A stretch of DNA of 32,973 nt. It comes from DATAXV01 sp036272915 (lineage in GTDB: Bacteria > Chloroflexota > Dormibacteria > Dormibacterales > Dormibacteraceae). The notes under the pieces were generated by a model. It was given only the letters and a program-made list of their open reading frames with translations, was not told where the DNA came from and searched no databases. Position 1 is the first letter of the stretch. Each line of letters begins with the position of its first letter. A program made the translations under genes and the position numbers. The DNA lies in the NCBI GenBank assembly GCA_036272915.1, contig DATAXV010000213.1, positions 1-32,973 on the forward strand, in the 5' to 3' direction. This document shows, one piece after another, positions 1 through 7,212 of this stretch.

Positions 1-188
1 ATCTTCTGCAGCGTCGAGGCCAGGCTGCCCCCGGCCATCGCCTCGTAGAAGGTGACCGTCACCTTCTGGCGCAGGGGTCCGATCCCGCCCGAGTTGCTCT
101 GGCCGCCGCCGCCGCACGCGACCAGCACCAAGGTCAGGCCGAGCGCCGCCAGCCAGCGCCAGCGGCGCCGCGTCTCCGCACCCATCAC
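1..188 (-). CDS. Sugar ABC transporter substrate-binding lipoprotein, N-terminal part (runs off window)
   Basis: Only about 62 codons are in the window. They encode an Arg/Trp-rich n-region, a hydrophobic core and a lipobox ending LVAC (Cys24 counted from the ATG at 185), then a Gly/Ser linker and the start of a mature domain with VTVTFYEAMAGGS. That is how family-1 (UgpB/MalE-like) extracellular sugar-binding proteins begin. The protein would be lipid-anchored on the outer face of the membrane and deliver a sugar or glycerol-phosphate-type ligand to the two permeases encoded just upstream. A strong AGGAGG lies 9 nt before GTG 188 and 12 nt before ATG 185, so GTG is slightly favoured. The gap to the upstream permease is 33 nt, so it is the third gene of that operon. 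Substrate unknown. Confidence 0.85.
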   Translation of the reverse strand, partial: MMGAETRRRWRWLAALGLTLVLVACGGGGQSNSGGIGPLRQKVTVTFYEAMAGGSLASTLQK

Positions 189-221
189 GTCACATCTCCT
201 CCTATCTGGATCCCGAAATGG

Positions 222-1052
222 TCAGCCACGGATCCCCGTGGCGGCGATACCGCCCACCAGCTGCCGCTGGGCGAAGAGAAAAAGGATCAGGATCGGCAGG
301 GTGGTCATCAGGGCCCCCGCGGCGAGCAGCATCGGCTGCTGGTCGTCGGTCTGGGAGAAGACCGCGAGGGCTACCTGCAGGGGTCTGTAGGTCTGGGTCT
401 GGGTCACGATCAGCGGCCAGAGGAACGCGTTCCAGGCGGCGACGAAGTTGAAGAGCCCGACCGTGACCAGGGCGGGGCGGGCCAGGGGCACCGCGATCGA
501 GCGCAGGAAGCGGAGGTGGGAGCAGCCGTCCAGCTGCGCCGCCTCCCAGAGGTCGGTGGGCAGGGTCAGGAAGAACTGCCGCATCAGGAAGATGCCGAAC
601 ACGCTGGCCCCGAAGGGGACGATCTGCGCCTGGTAGCTGTCCACCCAGCCGAGGGTGGACATGGTGATGTAGTTGGGCACGATCGTGACCTCGGTCGGGA
701 CCATGTAGATGGCGAGGACGAAACCGAAGAGCAGCGCCTTGCCGGGGAAGGGCATCGCGGCGAAGGCGTAGCCGGCGAGCGAGGTGGTGATCAGGACCAG
801 CGCCGTCGTCGCCGCCGAGATGACGACGGTGTTGACGTAGTAACGGACCCACGGGGCCTGGCTCCAGGCGTCGGCGTAGTTGTGGAACTGCCAGTCGGGC
901 CAGAGCAGGGGAGGGAAGTCGTAGAGCTGATCGGGCCGGTTGAGCGAGGTGACCAGCATCCAGTAGAAGGGGAAGATGAAGGCCGCCGCGATGAGGGCGG
1001 CGGCGGCGTAGCGAAGGCCCCAGCCGAAGGGGACCGCCAGTCGTCGGTTCAC
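222..1052 (-). CDS. Carbohydrate ABC transporter permease, MalG/UgpE type
   Basis: This is a 276-residue inner-membrane permease with about six hydrophobic segments, the usual length for the MalG branch of the CUT1 family. The cytoplasmic coupling (EAA) loop is at residues 170-176 (EAAQLDG), followed by the typical VPLARPALVTVGLFNF stretch. It would form the membrane channel with the MalF-type partner encoded upstream. The start is GTG at 1052, overlapping the partner's TGA by 4 nt (GTGA), which implies translational coupling. No ATP-binding subunit is in the window; many CUT1 systems share a distant MsiK/UgpC-like ATPase. Substrate not inferable. Confidence 0.93.
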   Translation of the reverse strand: MNRRLAVPFGWGLRYAAAALIAAAFIFPFYWMLVTSLNRPDQLYDFPPLLWPDWQFHNYADAWSQAPWVRYYVNTVVISAATTALVLITTSLAGYAFAAMPFPGKALLFGFVLAIYMVPTEVTIVPNYITMSTLGWVDSYQAQIVPFGASVFGIFLMRQFFLTLPTDLWEAAQLDGCSHLRFLRSIAVPLARPALVTVGLFNFVAAWNAFLWPLIVTQTQTYRPLQVALAVFSQTDDQQPMLLAAGALMTTLPILILFLFAQRQLVGGIAATGIRG

Positions 1053-1972
1053 CGGTAGAACACCCTCCTCCCGGCCAGGCGCATCTGGACCGCGGCCAGG
1101 CTGACCACGATCGCGAACAGCACCACCGAGATCGCCGAGGCGTAGCCGGCGTGGAAGTAGACGAAGGCCTGCTGGTAGAGGTAGAAGCCGATCACGAAGA
1201 CCGACCGGTCAGGCCCGCCGGAGCCGCCGGTGAGGACGTAGACGGCGTCGAAGACCTTGAAGGCGGCGACGGTCGAGATGATCAGGACGAAGAAGGTGGT
1301 CGGCGTGAGCAGGGGCCAGGTGACGTGGCGGAAGACGCCGATCCGGGAGGCGCCGTCGACGTGCGCGGCCTCGCCCAGCTCGGGCGGGACGTTGGCCAGC
1401 CCGGCGAGGAAGATCACCATGTTGAAGCCGACCGTCGCCCAGAGGCTGTAGATGATCACCGCCGGCATCGCCCAGTGGGAGTCGGTGAGCCAGCCGAGCT
1501 TGGGCAGGCAGCGGGCGGTGGTGGGCAGGCAGAGGTGGACGACGAGGGCGTTGAGCAGCCCATAGTCGGTGTTGAAGATCACCTGCCAGATGACCAGCGT
1601 GGCCACGGCCGGCGTCACATAGGGGACGAAGATCGCCGCCCGGAAGAGCCCGCGGAGGGGGAACCGGCGGTTGAGCAGGAGGGCCAGCCCGAGACCCAGG
1701 AGCATCCCCACCGGCACCGTCACGACGACGTAATACACGGTCTGGAGGAAGGTCTGCCACCAGATCGGGTCATGGATCAGGGTGTCGTAGTTGCCGACCC
1801 CGAGGAAGCTGGCGGTGGAGGAGATGAGGTCCCAGTTGGTGAGCGAGAGGCCGACCACCCAGACGCCGGGACCGGCGACGAAGACGATGAGCAGGATCAG
1901 GGCGGGGGACAGGAACAGATAGCCCTGGAGGCCCTCGTAGAGGTGGCGGCCGAGCCGCAGGGATCCTTTCAT
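1049..1972 (-). CDS. Carbohydrate ABC transporter permease, MalF/UgpA type
   Basis: A 307-residue membrane protein with a short cytoplasmic N-terminus, six or so transmembrane segments and the EAA coupling loop at residues 201-207 (EAAHVDG) followed by a WPLLTPT stretch, as in MalF/UgpA permeases without the long periplasmic P2 loop. A slightly extended extracytoplasmic loop with two cysteines (about residues 148-155) is unusual for the family. It is the first gene of the importer operon (permease F, permease G, binding protein). The ATG at 1972 lacks a clear Shine-Dalgarno sequence. The likely control region is the 80-odd bp to the divergent MBL gene, which holds a LacI-type palindrome. Confidence 0.93.
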   Translation of the reverse strand: MKGSLRLGRHLYEGLQGYLFLSPALILLIVFVAGPGVWVVGLSLTNWDLISSTASFLGVGNYDTLIHDPIWWQTFLQTVYYVVVTVPVGMLLGLGLALLLNRRFPLRGLFRAAIFVPYVTPAVATLVIWQVIFNTDYGLLNALVVHLCLPTTARCLPKLGWLTDSHWAMPAVIIYSLWATVGFNMVIFLAGLANVPPELGEAAHVDGASRIGVFRHVTWPLLTPTTFFVLIISTVAAFKVFDAVYVLTGGSGGPDRSVFVIGFYLYQQAFVYFHAGYASAISVVLFAIVVSLAAVQMRLAGRRVFYR

Positions 1973-2041
1973 TTCGGAACAGGCCAGTATCCATCAGGCC
2001 AGGTGATCGGGGCACGGTGGCGGCCTTATCCGATGGTGGGG

Positions 2042-2058
2042 TATGGTTAAACGTTTTG
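2042..2058. promoter_or_regulatory. Candidate LacI-family operator overlapping a leaderless promoter
   Basis: TATGGT (2042-2047) has -10 character on the plus strand and ends 8 nt before the proposed TTG start of the MBL gene. Directly after it lies the 8-bp perfect palindrome AAACGTTT (2049-2056), whose central CG and A/T flanks resemble LacI/CcpA-family operators found near sugar importers. It lies about 77 bp upstream of the importer's first ATG. The arms outside the 8-bp core do not match, so this is a weak-to-moderate call. Confidence 0.35.
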
Positions 2059-3279
2059 ATCGCCTCGAGCGGAACCGTCCTCACCTTCCTCGCCACCGGC
2101 AACCCCACCGGCCTCAGCTTCAGCGTCGAGCACGGCGGGACCCGAGCCATCTTCGACCTCGGCCGCGAGTACTCCCCGGGCGGGGCGCCCTTCAGCCAGG
2201 GCCTGGTCCCGCGCCCCGGCCGCGAGCTCTCCGACCTGATCGAGATGGGGATGGCGCCACGTCTGGAGGGCGTCTACGAGGCCTGGGACGGAAGGACCTC
2301 GATCTTCCTCAGCCACCTGCACCTCGATCACACCGGCCTGGTCGGCTTCATCCACCCCGACCTGCCCCTCCACTACCCGGCGGGGATGGAGGATCTCCGC
2401 CTGGCCTGCGTCGAGGCCGGGGAGGTGCCCTGGCGGGATCCGGCGGGCCTTTCGGTGGAGGAGGGGGCGACCATCGACGTCGGCGGGATCGCGGTCACCT
2501 TCCTGCCCGTCGACCACGACCTGCCCGGCGCCTGCGGCTTCCTGATCCGGACCCCGGACGCCACCATCGCCTTCACCGGCGACCACCGCTGGCACGGCCT
2601 TCACCCGGAGCGGACGGCGGCCTTCGCCGAGGCCGTGCGAGGGGCCGACCTGCTGCTCCAGGAGGGCGTCCGGCTGGGCCTGCCGCCGTCGCCGGAGGAT
2701 GCTCTCGACGACACCGAGGCCGGTCTCCACCGCCGCTTCGCCGAGCTCCTGGAGGAGACCCCGGGCCTGGTCGTCGTCAACCTCTATCCGATGAACCGCG
2801 AGCGCGTCGCCGCCTTCGGGCGCGCCTGCGCCGCCGCCGGCCGGCGCTTCCTGATGGAGCCTGCCGCCGCCCGCGTCGCCGGCTGGCCGGACGTGCTCGA
2901 GGACGAGGACGAGGTCCGGCGGAGCCCGGAGCGGCACTGCCTGCAGCTGGGATTCACGTCGCTGCCGCGGCTGATCGACCTGCGCCCGCCGGCCGGCTCC
3001 CGCTACGTCCACGCCGACGGCGGCCCGCTGGGCAGGTTCGACCCCGCCTACCCGGTGATGCGGACCTGGGCCGACCTCCTCGGCCTCGAGTTCGTGCCGC
3101 TCCGCTGCTCCGGCCACTCCCGTCCCGAGGACATCGTGCGGATGGTCGAGGAGGTGAGGCCCCGGCTGGTGCTCCCGGTCCACACCCGGGCGCCGGAGGC
3201 GCTGGAGGTGCCGGGAGTGCGCAGCCTCTGCCCGCAGCCGCTCCGTCCCTACCCGATGGCCGAGCTGCTCGATGCCTAA
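2056..3279 (+). CDS. MBL-fold metallo-hydrolase, RNase J-like (RMMBL-type C-terminus)
   Basis: The metal-binding motif HLHLDH is at residues 87-92, followed by a conserved GDH and, near the C-terminus, a GHS motif and LPVHT. These last two are the pattern of the RMMBL segment of RNase J and beta-CASP relatives, but at 407 residues there is no full beta-CASP insert as in true RNase J. It is likely a cytoplasmic zinc hydrolase; the substrate (RNA, nucleotide or ester) cannot be told. A longer start at GTG 2017 is possible. I prefer TTG 2056 because the family's first beta strand (TVLTFLATGNPT) begins just after it and a TATGGT hexamer sits 8 nt upstream. The stop overlaps the downstream GNAT gene by 8 nt. 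Confidence 0.8.
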   Translation: MIASSGTVLTFLATGNPTGLSFSVEHGGTRAIFDLGREYSPGGAPFSQGLVPRPGRELSDLIEMGMAPRLEGVYEAWDGRTSIFLSHLHLDHTGLVGFIHPDLPLHYPAGMEDLRLACVEAGEVPWRDPAGLSVEEGATIDVGGIAVTFLPVDHDLPGACGFLIRTPDATIAFTGDHRWHGLHPERTAAFAEAVRGADLLLQEGVRLGLPPSPEDALDDTEAGLHRRFAELLEETPGLVVVNLYPMNRERVAAFGRACAAAGRRFLMEPAAARVAGWPDVLEDEDEVRRSPERHCLQLGFTSLPRLIDLRPPAGSRYVHADGGPLGRFDPAYPVMRTWADLLGLEFVPLRCSGHSRPEDIVRMVEEVRPRLVLPVHTRAPEALEVPGVRSLCPQPLRPYPMAELLDA

Positions 3280-3760
3280 GCCGGAGATCTCGCTCCGGCG
3301 GATCGGTGCCGACCAGTGGGGGCTCTGGCGGGAGCTCCGGCTGGAGGCACTGGCGGAGGCGCCCGAGGCCTTCGGATCGAAGCTGGCCGAATGGCAGGGG
3401 ACCGGCGACACCGAGCGCCGCTGGCGGGCTCGCCTCGACTCGGTGCCGCTGAACCTGATCGCCGACCTGGACGGGACCCCGGCGGGGATGGTCAGCGGCG
3501 TCGGCGAGGGGGGAGAGGTCGAGCTGATCTCGATGTGGGTGGCCCCGTTCGCCCGCGGCGCCGGGGTCGGGGATGCGCTGATCGAGGCGGTCATCGCCTG
3601 GGCGGCCAGCCTCCAGCCGACCCGGATCCAGCTCGAGGTGAGGGAGGACAACGAGCATGCCGCCGCCCTCTACCGCCGGCATGGCTTCGCCGACGCCGGC
3701 CGGGTCGAGCCGGCGGCGCCCGACGAGCCGCCCGAGCGCCGGATGGTGATGCGGCCGTAG
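3272..3760 (+). CDS. GNAT-family N-acetyltransferase
   Basis: A 162-residue single-domain protein. The acetyl-CoA pyrophosphate loop is visible as VAPFARGAGVGDAL, followed by the family's VREDNEHAAALYRRHGF stretch (motif B). It would move an acetyl group from acetyl-CoA to an amine; the substrate is unknown, though the layout resembles RimI-like or small-molecule acetylases. The ATG at 3272 lies inside the last codons of the MBL gene (8-nt overlap), so the two are probably co-translated. Its stop is 2 nt from the stop of the convergent ribosomal-protection gene, with no visible terminator between them. Confidence 0.88.
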   Translation: MPKPEISLRRIGADQWGLWRELRLEALAEAPEAFGSKLAEWQGTGDTERRWRARLDSVPLNLIADLDGTPAGMVSGVGEGGEVELISMWVAPFARGAGVGDALIEAVIAWAASLQPTRIQLEVREDNEHAAALYRRHGFADAGRVEPAAPDEPPERRMVMRP

Positions 3761-3762
3761 GC

Positions 3763-5703
3763 TCACGCCCTGCCCCGGAGATGGAGCAGGTACTCCTGGC
3801 GGTTCAGGGGGTTCCCATCGCGACGCGCCCTTAGGCGCGGAGGGCCGATCAGCGGACGGTAGCCGGCGAACCGCGAGGCCAGGGCGCCGGCCCCGCCGGT
3901 GAGCGAGGGCAGCCGGCTCTGGAGCTGGTGCACGCCGCCGGTCGGGATCTCCCCCTCGAGGTTGACGGCGCCCGCGGCCGCCCCCGACTCCCAGGTCGAC
4001 GCGCCGATCTCCTCGAGGGCGCGCATCACCTCGCCCAGGGCGTCGCGGGGGATCTCCAGCTCGAACCGGTCGAAGGGCTCCTGGAGGCGAGTCCTGGCCT
4101 GGCGCAGCGCCGCCATCAGGACCAGCGGGGTCAGGCCCCGGAAGTCGGCGGCGGTGCTCACCGGCGAGGAGTAGCCGGAGCGGGTCAGCGTCACCGTGCA
4201 GTCGATCACCTCCCAGCCGAGGAGGCCCTGGCCCAGGGTGCTGACGACGGTCTCCTCGATCGCGGTGTGGAAGGCGCGGGGAAGCGCCCCTCGCTCGGTC
4301 TCCAGCCGGTAGAGGACACGGCCACCGCGCCCTCCCGGCTCGACCCGAAGTCCGATCTCGGCGACGAAGGTCGGGCTCATCCCCTCCCGGGCCTCGCCCA
4401 CGCCGAGCGGCCTCTCGACCAGGACCGGGAGCGTCGGCTCGAAGGTCGCGGCGATCCCGGACTCGGGCAGCAGACGCTGGCCGATGACCTCCTTCTGGAC
4501 CTCGCCGTAGAGCGACACCGAGAGCTCGCCGGCGTCCTGCCGGACGTTGATGAAGGGGTCCTGGTCGGCCATGTCGCGCAGCGCGTCGTGGAGGCCGCGC
4601 GCCTGCTCGGACCGCACCGGCCGGACCACGGTCTCCAGGGCCGGCGCGGCGAAGTGGCGGCCAGGCGGCGCCATCGCATGGTGGCCGAGACGGTCGCCGA
4701 TCCTGGCCCGGGCCAGGCCCCAGACCTGGGCGATATCACCCGCCTCCACGTCGCTGGCGGGCGCCGTCGTCCCCTCCCCGAAGACGCGGATCGCCGTGAT
4801 CGTCGAGCGCGGGGGATGGGAGCCCCCCGCCGTCTGGCCCCCGACCGAGACGCGCTCGCGGATCCGCAGCCTTCCGGCGTGGAGCCGGACGTACGCCACC
4901 CGCTCGCCGCTGGCGCCTCGCTCGACCTTGAAGACGGTGCCGTCGAGCGGCTCGACGGCGCTCCCCCGGGCGGGCGGGAGCAGGTCGCTGATCCCGTCCA
5001 GCAGCTCCTCGACGCCGGCGCCGGTCACCGCCGATCCGAAACAAACGGGATACGCGGTGGTCCGGGCCGTCTGCTCCCGGAGCCGGCCGCGCAGCTCGGC
5101 CTCGGGCATGGGGGCACCGTCGACGTAGGTACCGAGAAGCCCCTCGTCGTGCTCGGCCAGCGCGGCCAGGGCTCCGGCCTCGGACAGGCCGATGCGGCGC
5201 ACGGAGGCCCGCCGGGTCCCCGGCTCCTCGACCGCGTCGAGGGGGACCGCCGCCACCGCCAGACGCCGGCGGATGTCCTCCAGCACCCCGGCCGGCCTGG
5301 CCTCGGAGCGGTCGATCTTGTTGACGAAGAGCAGGGTCGGGAGGCGGACCGCGCTCAGCGCTCGCATCAACACCCGGGTCTGGCTCTGGATCCCCTCGAC
5401 CGCGGATATGACCAGCACAGCCGCGTCGAGCACGCCCAGCGCCCGATCCACCTCGGCGATGAAGTCGGGGTGGCCGGGGGTGTCGATCAGATTGACCTTC
5501 AGGCCGTGGACGAGGAAGGAGGCGACGGCGGAGCGGATGGTGATCCCGCGGCTCCGCTCCAGCTCCATCGAGTCGGTCCGGGTCGTTCCTCGGTCGACGC
5601 TCCCCATCTCGGGGATGACGCCGGCCCGGAAGAGCAGGCGCTCGGTGAGGGTGGTCTTACCCGCGTCGACGTGGGCAACGATCCCCATGTTCAAGGTGTT
5701 CAA
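3763..5703 (-). CDS. Tet(M)/Otr(A)-type ribosomal protection GTPase
   Basis: A 646-residue translational GTPase. The G1 loop AHVDAGKTT (10-18), RGITI (52-56), DTPGH (74-78) and NKID (128-131) fall at or very near the Tet(M) positions. The length (Tet(M) about 639, EF-G about 700) and a domain IV loop YSSPVSTAADFRGLTPLVL near the C-terminus identify the ribosomal protection branch rather than EF-G. Such proteins bind the ribosome and eject tetracycline; resistance here is inferred. The start is TTG 5703, which aligns with the Met of Tet(M); TTG 5694 and ATG 5688 are alternatives. Base composition matches its neighbours, so it looks resident rather than recently acquired. A leader ORF and hairpin precede it. 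Confidence 0.9.
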   Translation of the reverse strand: MNTLNMGIVAHVDAGKTTLTERLLFRAGVIPEMGSVDRGTTRTDSMELERSRGITIRSAVASFLVHGLKVNLIDTPGHPDFIAEVDRALGVLDAAVLVISAVEGIQSQTRVLMRALSAVRLPTLLFVNKIDRSEARPAGVLEDIRRRLAVAAVPLDAVEEPGTRRASVRRIGLSEAGALAALAEHDEGLLGTYVDGAPMPEAELRGRLREQTARTTAYPVCFGSAVTGAGVEELLDGISDLLPPARGSAVEPLDGTVFKVERGASGERVAYVRLHAGRLRIRERVSVGGQTAGGSHPPRSTITAIRVFGEGTTAPASDVEAGDIAQVWGLARARIGDRLGHHAMAPPGRHFAAPALETVVRPVRSEQARGLHDALRDMADQDPFINVRQDAGELSVSLYGEVQKEVIGQRLLPESGIAATFEPTLPVLVERPLGVGEAREGMSPTFVAEIGLRVEPGGRGGRVLYRLETERGALPRAFHTAIEETVVSTLGQGLLGWEVIDCTVTLTRSGYSSPVSTAADFRGLTPLVLMAALRQARTRLQEPFDRFELEIPRDALGEVMRALEEIGASTWESGAAAGAVNLEGEIPTGGVHQLQSRLPSLTGGAGALASRFAGYRPLIGPPRLRARRDGNPLNRQEYLLHLRGRA

Positions 5704-5770
5704 GAAGGTTGGTCGTCCTCAGGAATGCAGCGGAAAGGTTCTCTGCAGCGGTGTTCCTGAGTTGGCGCAT
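5657..5770 (-). CDS. Putative 37-residue leader peptide of the ribosomal protection gene
   Basis: ATG at 5770 has a clear AAGGAG (5784-5779) 8 nt upstream, a better ribosome site than that of the main gene. The frame encodes a 37-residue Arg/Leu/Asn-rich peptide beginning MRQLRNTAAENLSAAF and ending in TAA at 5659-5657. It is in a different frame from the GTPase (start offset 67 nt) and runs 47 nt past its TTG start. Codons 4-6 lie in the 5' arm of the hairpin at 5718-5761. This is the arrangement of a translational attenuator as known for erm and proposed for tet leaders. The peptide is short and I recognise no homologue, so its expression is inferred from the RBS and position. Confidence 0.5.
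   Translation of the reverse strand: MRQLRNTAAENLSAAFLRTTNLLEHLEHGDRCPRRRG
5718..5761 (-). promoter_or_regulatory. Hairpin that can sequester the GTPase ribosome binding site
   Basis: On the minus strand CTCAGGAA (5761-5754) pairs perfectly with TTCCTGAG (5725-5718). The best ribosome site for the TTG start is GAGGA at 5720-5716, 12 nt upstream of TTG 5703; its first three bases are inside the 3' arm. The loop contains a direct repeat of CCGCTGCA. A ribosome paused in the first codons of the leader ORF would melt the stem and free the site. Confidence 0.5.
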
Positions 5771-5784
5771 CTTCTGAACTCCTT

Positions 5785-5833
5785 GGTCGGGATCGGATCG
5801 GCATCCGGCGGGATGCCAGCCGACCGGACTATA
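5785..5833 (-). promoter_or_regulatory. Promoter and structured 5' leader of the ribosomal protection gene
   Basis: Reading the minus strand, TATAGT (5833-5828) is a good -10, placing transcription start near 5821. No convincing -35 is seen. The RNA would begin with a hairpin, GGCATCC/GGATGCC (5817-5800). An outer pair, GGTCGG (5825-5820) with CCGACC (5790-5785), closes directly against the AAGGAG of the leader ORF. The untranslated leader before TTG 5703 is therefore about 118 nt and highly structured. Confidence 0.45.
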
Positions 5834-5844
5834 CCGGGAGGGCG

Positions 5845-5875
5845 GCGGATGCGGACATCCGCGTATCCCTAGACT
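5845..5875 (+). promoter_or_regulatory. Divergent promoter region of the deaminase with an inverted repeat
   Basis: The inverted repeat GCGGAT-GCGGAC-ATCCGC (5845-5862) sits between the leftward TATAGT and a rightward TAGACT (5870-5875), so one regulator bound here could affect both genes. TAGACT ends 11 nt before the deaminase ATG. A GGAG (5876-5879) could serve as its ribosome site if transcription starts farther upstream. Confidence 0.35.
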
Positions 5876-5886
5876 GGAGCGCCTTC

Positions 5887-6345
5887 ATGCACGAGCACGA
5901 GCCCTCCTTCGACGATCGCCGCTGGCTGGAGCACGCGGTCGAGCTCTCCCGCCGCTGCCCGCCCTCGGCCACGTTCCGCGTCGGCTCGGTCATCGTCGGC
6001 CGGGACGGCGAGATCCTCGCCGAGGGCTATTCCCACGACGTCGACACCGTCTGCCATGCCGAGGAGTCGGCGCTGCAGCGTGCCCAGGGCGATCCGCGGC
6101 TGGCCGCGGCGACGATCTACAGCACGCTGGAGCCGTGCAGCAAGCGCGCGTCGAGGCCTCGCACCTGCACCCAGCTGATCATCGACGCCGGCATCCCCCG
6201 CGTCGTCTTCGCCATGCGCGAACCCTCGATCTTCGTCGACTGCGAGGGGGCTGAGCTGCTGCGGGCCGCCGGCCTGACCGTGGTCGAGATGCCCGAGCTC
6301 TCGGAGCAGGTGCGGGCCGTCAACTCCCACCTGATCGACTCCTGA
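5887..6345 (+). CDS. RibD-type zinc cytidine/pyrimidine deaminase
   Basis: A 152-residue deaminase of the CDA superfamily. The zinc and catalytic residues are His57 and Glu59 (CHAEES) with Cys84 and Cys94 (EPC...RPRTC). The wide spacing between the two cysteines is the RibD type, not the PCxxC of cytidine deaminase or CMP deaminase. No reductase domain is fused, unlike bifunctional RibD. It probably deaminates a pyrimidine or a riboflavin-pathway intermediate, but the absence of other rib genes nearby leaves the substrate open. GGAG lies 7 nt before the ATG. It is divergent from the ribosomal protection gene and convergent with a decayed gene 12 nt beyond its stop. Confidence 0.85.
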   Translation: MHEHEPSFDDRRWLEHAVELSRRCPPSATFRVGSVIVGRDGEILAEGYSHDVDTVCHAEESALQRAQGDPRLAAATIYSTLEPCSKRASRPRTCTQLIIDAGIPRVVFAMREPSIFVDCEGAELLRAAGLTVVEMPELSEQVRAVNSHLIDS

Positions 6346-6357
6346 CGGATCCTCGGC

Positions 6358-6638
6358 TCAGGGGTTCTCGACCCGGTCGGCGGCGTCGAAGACCCAGTCG
6401 CTGTTCTGCCTGATGGAGGTGGTCGGGAATCCGGGATCGAACTCGGCCGCCCGGTCGAGTGTGGCCGGGGCGTCGGTGGACAGCGCAAGGTCGAGCGCCC
6501 CGAGGGTGTCGAGGTTGATCGACGCGCCTGCCCCGATGATCGATCGGCGATCCGGTCGACGGTGCCGGCGATCTCACGCTGCTGGTCGGTGATGCTGGCG
6601 GGTCCATCCGCGTGCCGCCACGCCACCACCGTATTCAT
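6358..6638 (-). pseudogene. Frameshifted small protein gene of unknown family
   Basis: Two frames read like one protein of about 94 residues. From ATG 6638 the first frame gives MNTVVAWRHADGPASITDQQ and continues about 33 codons to the Asp-Arg of a GATCGATC stretch (near 6539). The other frame then continues with IIGAGASINLDTLGALDLAL and on to RQNSDWVFDAADRVENP and a TGA at 6360-6358. One missing base, or the loss of one 4-bp unit of a GATC repeat, would restore the frame. I do not recognise the family. No clear Shine-Dalgarno sequence precedes the ATG and the open frame continues upstream, so the true start could be farther out. A sequencing error is the alternative to a real mutation. Confidence 0.5.
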
Positions 6639-6770
6639 GTCCTGGCCGAGGACGCCCTCGCGCGTGCTGACCGCCTTGAGGCGCCCTGAATCCCTCTTCG
6701 AGGGGCCGTCACCGCCTAGCCGAGGACTTCGCCCTCCGCATCCGACGGGCAGCGAACCGGCATGGCGTGG

Positions 6771-6776
6771 GATGCT
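6771..6776 (+). promoter_or_regulatory. -10-like element of a leaderless AraC gene
   Basis: GATGCT ends 6 nt before ATG 6783 and there is no Shine-Dalgarno sequence, so transcription probably starts at or next to the start codon. The same spacing recurs at several genes in this window. Confidence 0.4.
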
Positions 6777-6782
6777 GGTCCA

Positions 6783-7202
6783 ATGACACGGGCGGATCTG
6801 GTGCGGCTCCGCCAGGCTCGTGACCGGATCGATCGCGACTACGCGGAGCCGCTCGACGTGCCGGCGCTGGCCAGGGTGGCTCTGATGTCGACCGGGCATT
6901 TCGCGCGCAGCTTTCGGGCCGCCTTCGGCGAGACGCCGTACAGCTACCTGATGACCCGGAGGATCGAGCGGGCCAAGGCGCTCCTGCGCCAGGGCGGCAT
7001 GAGCGTGACCGACGTGTGCTTCGCCGTCGGCTGCACCTCGCTGGGGACCTTCAGCACGCGCTTCACCGAGCTCGTCGGCGAGAGCCCGAGCTCGTATCGT
7101 GTCCGCGACCACGAGGACGGGGCGGCCATCCCCGCGTGCTTCGCCAAGATCATGACGCGACCGGTCAGGAATCGTGCGGCGAAGCCGGCCGACCGGCCCT
7201 AA
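6783..7202 (+). CDS. AraC-family regulator with only the DNA-binding domain
   Basis: A 139-residue protein made almost entirely of the two helix-turn-helix motifs of AraC/XylS proteins: LDVPALARVALMSTGHFARS (about 24-43) and MSVTDVCFAVGCTSLGTFST (about 73-92), with the conserved F-T-x-x-x-G-x-x-P-S-x-Y end. It has no N-terminal ligand-binding domain, so any signal must come from abundance, a partner, or the short C-terminal tail. The VOC gene starts 10 nt after its stop and is very likely co-transcribed. Such mini-AraC plus VOC pairs are common in GC-rich bacteria. ATG 6783 is preferred over the upstream ATG 6762 because of the -10-like hexamer just before it. Confidence 0.9.
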   Translation: MTRADLVRLRQARDRIDRDYAEPLDVPALARVALMSTGHFARSFRAAFGETPYSYLMTRRIERAKALLRQGGMSVTDVCFAVGCTSLGTFSTRFTELVGESPSSYRVRDHEDGAAIPACFAKIMTRPVRNRAAKPADRP

Positions 7203-7212
7203 GGTGGCCGCT

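Noticed and set aside
3763..5703. Calling the GTPase elongation factor G
   Set aside because: Length 646, Tet(M)-like N-terminal numbering and the domain IV loop fit ribosomal protection proteins better than the roughly 700-residue EF-G.
3928..5760. A 610-codon open frame antisense to the ribosomal protection gene
   Set aside because: Composition (Gly/Arg/His/Asp-rich, no domain) is that of an antisense shadow in GC-rich DNA, as are the long antisense frames at 14900-17242, 18372-19979 and 31283-32965.
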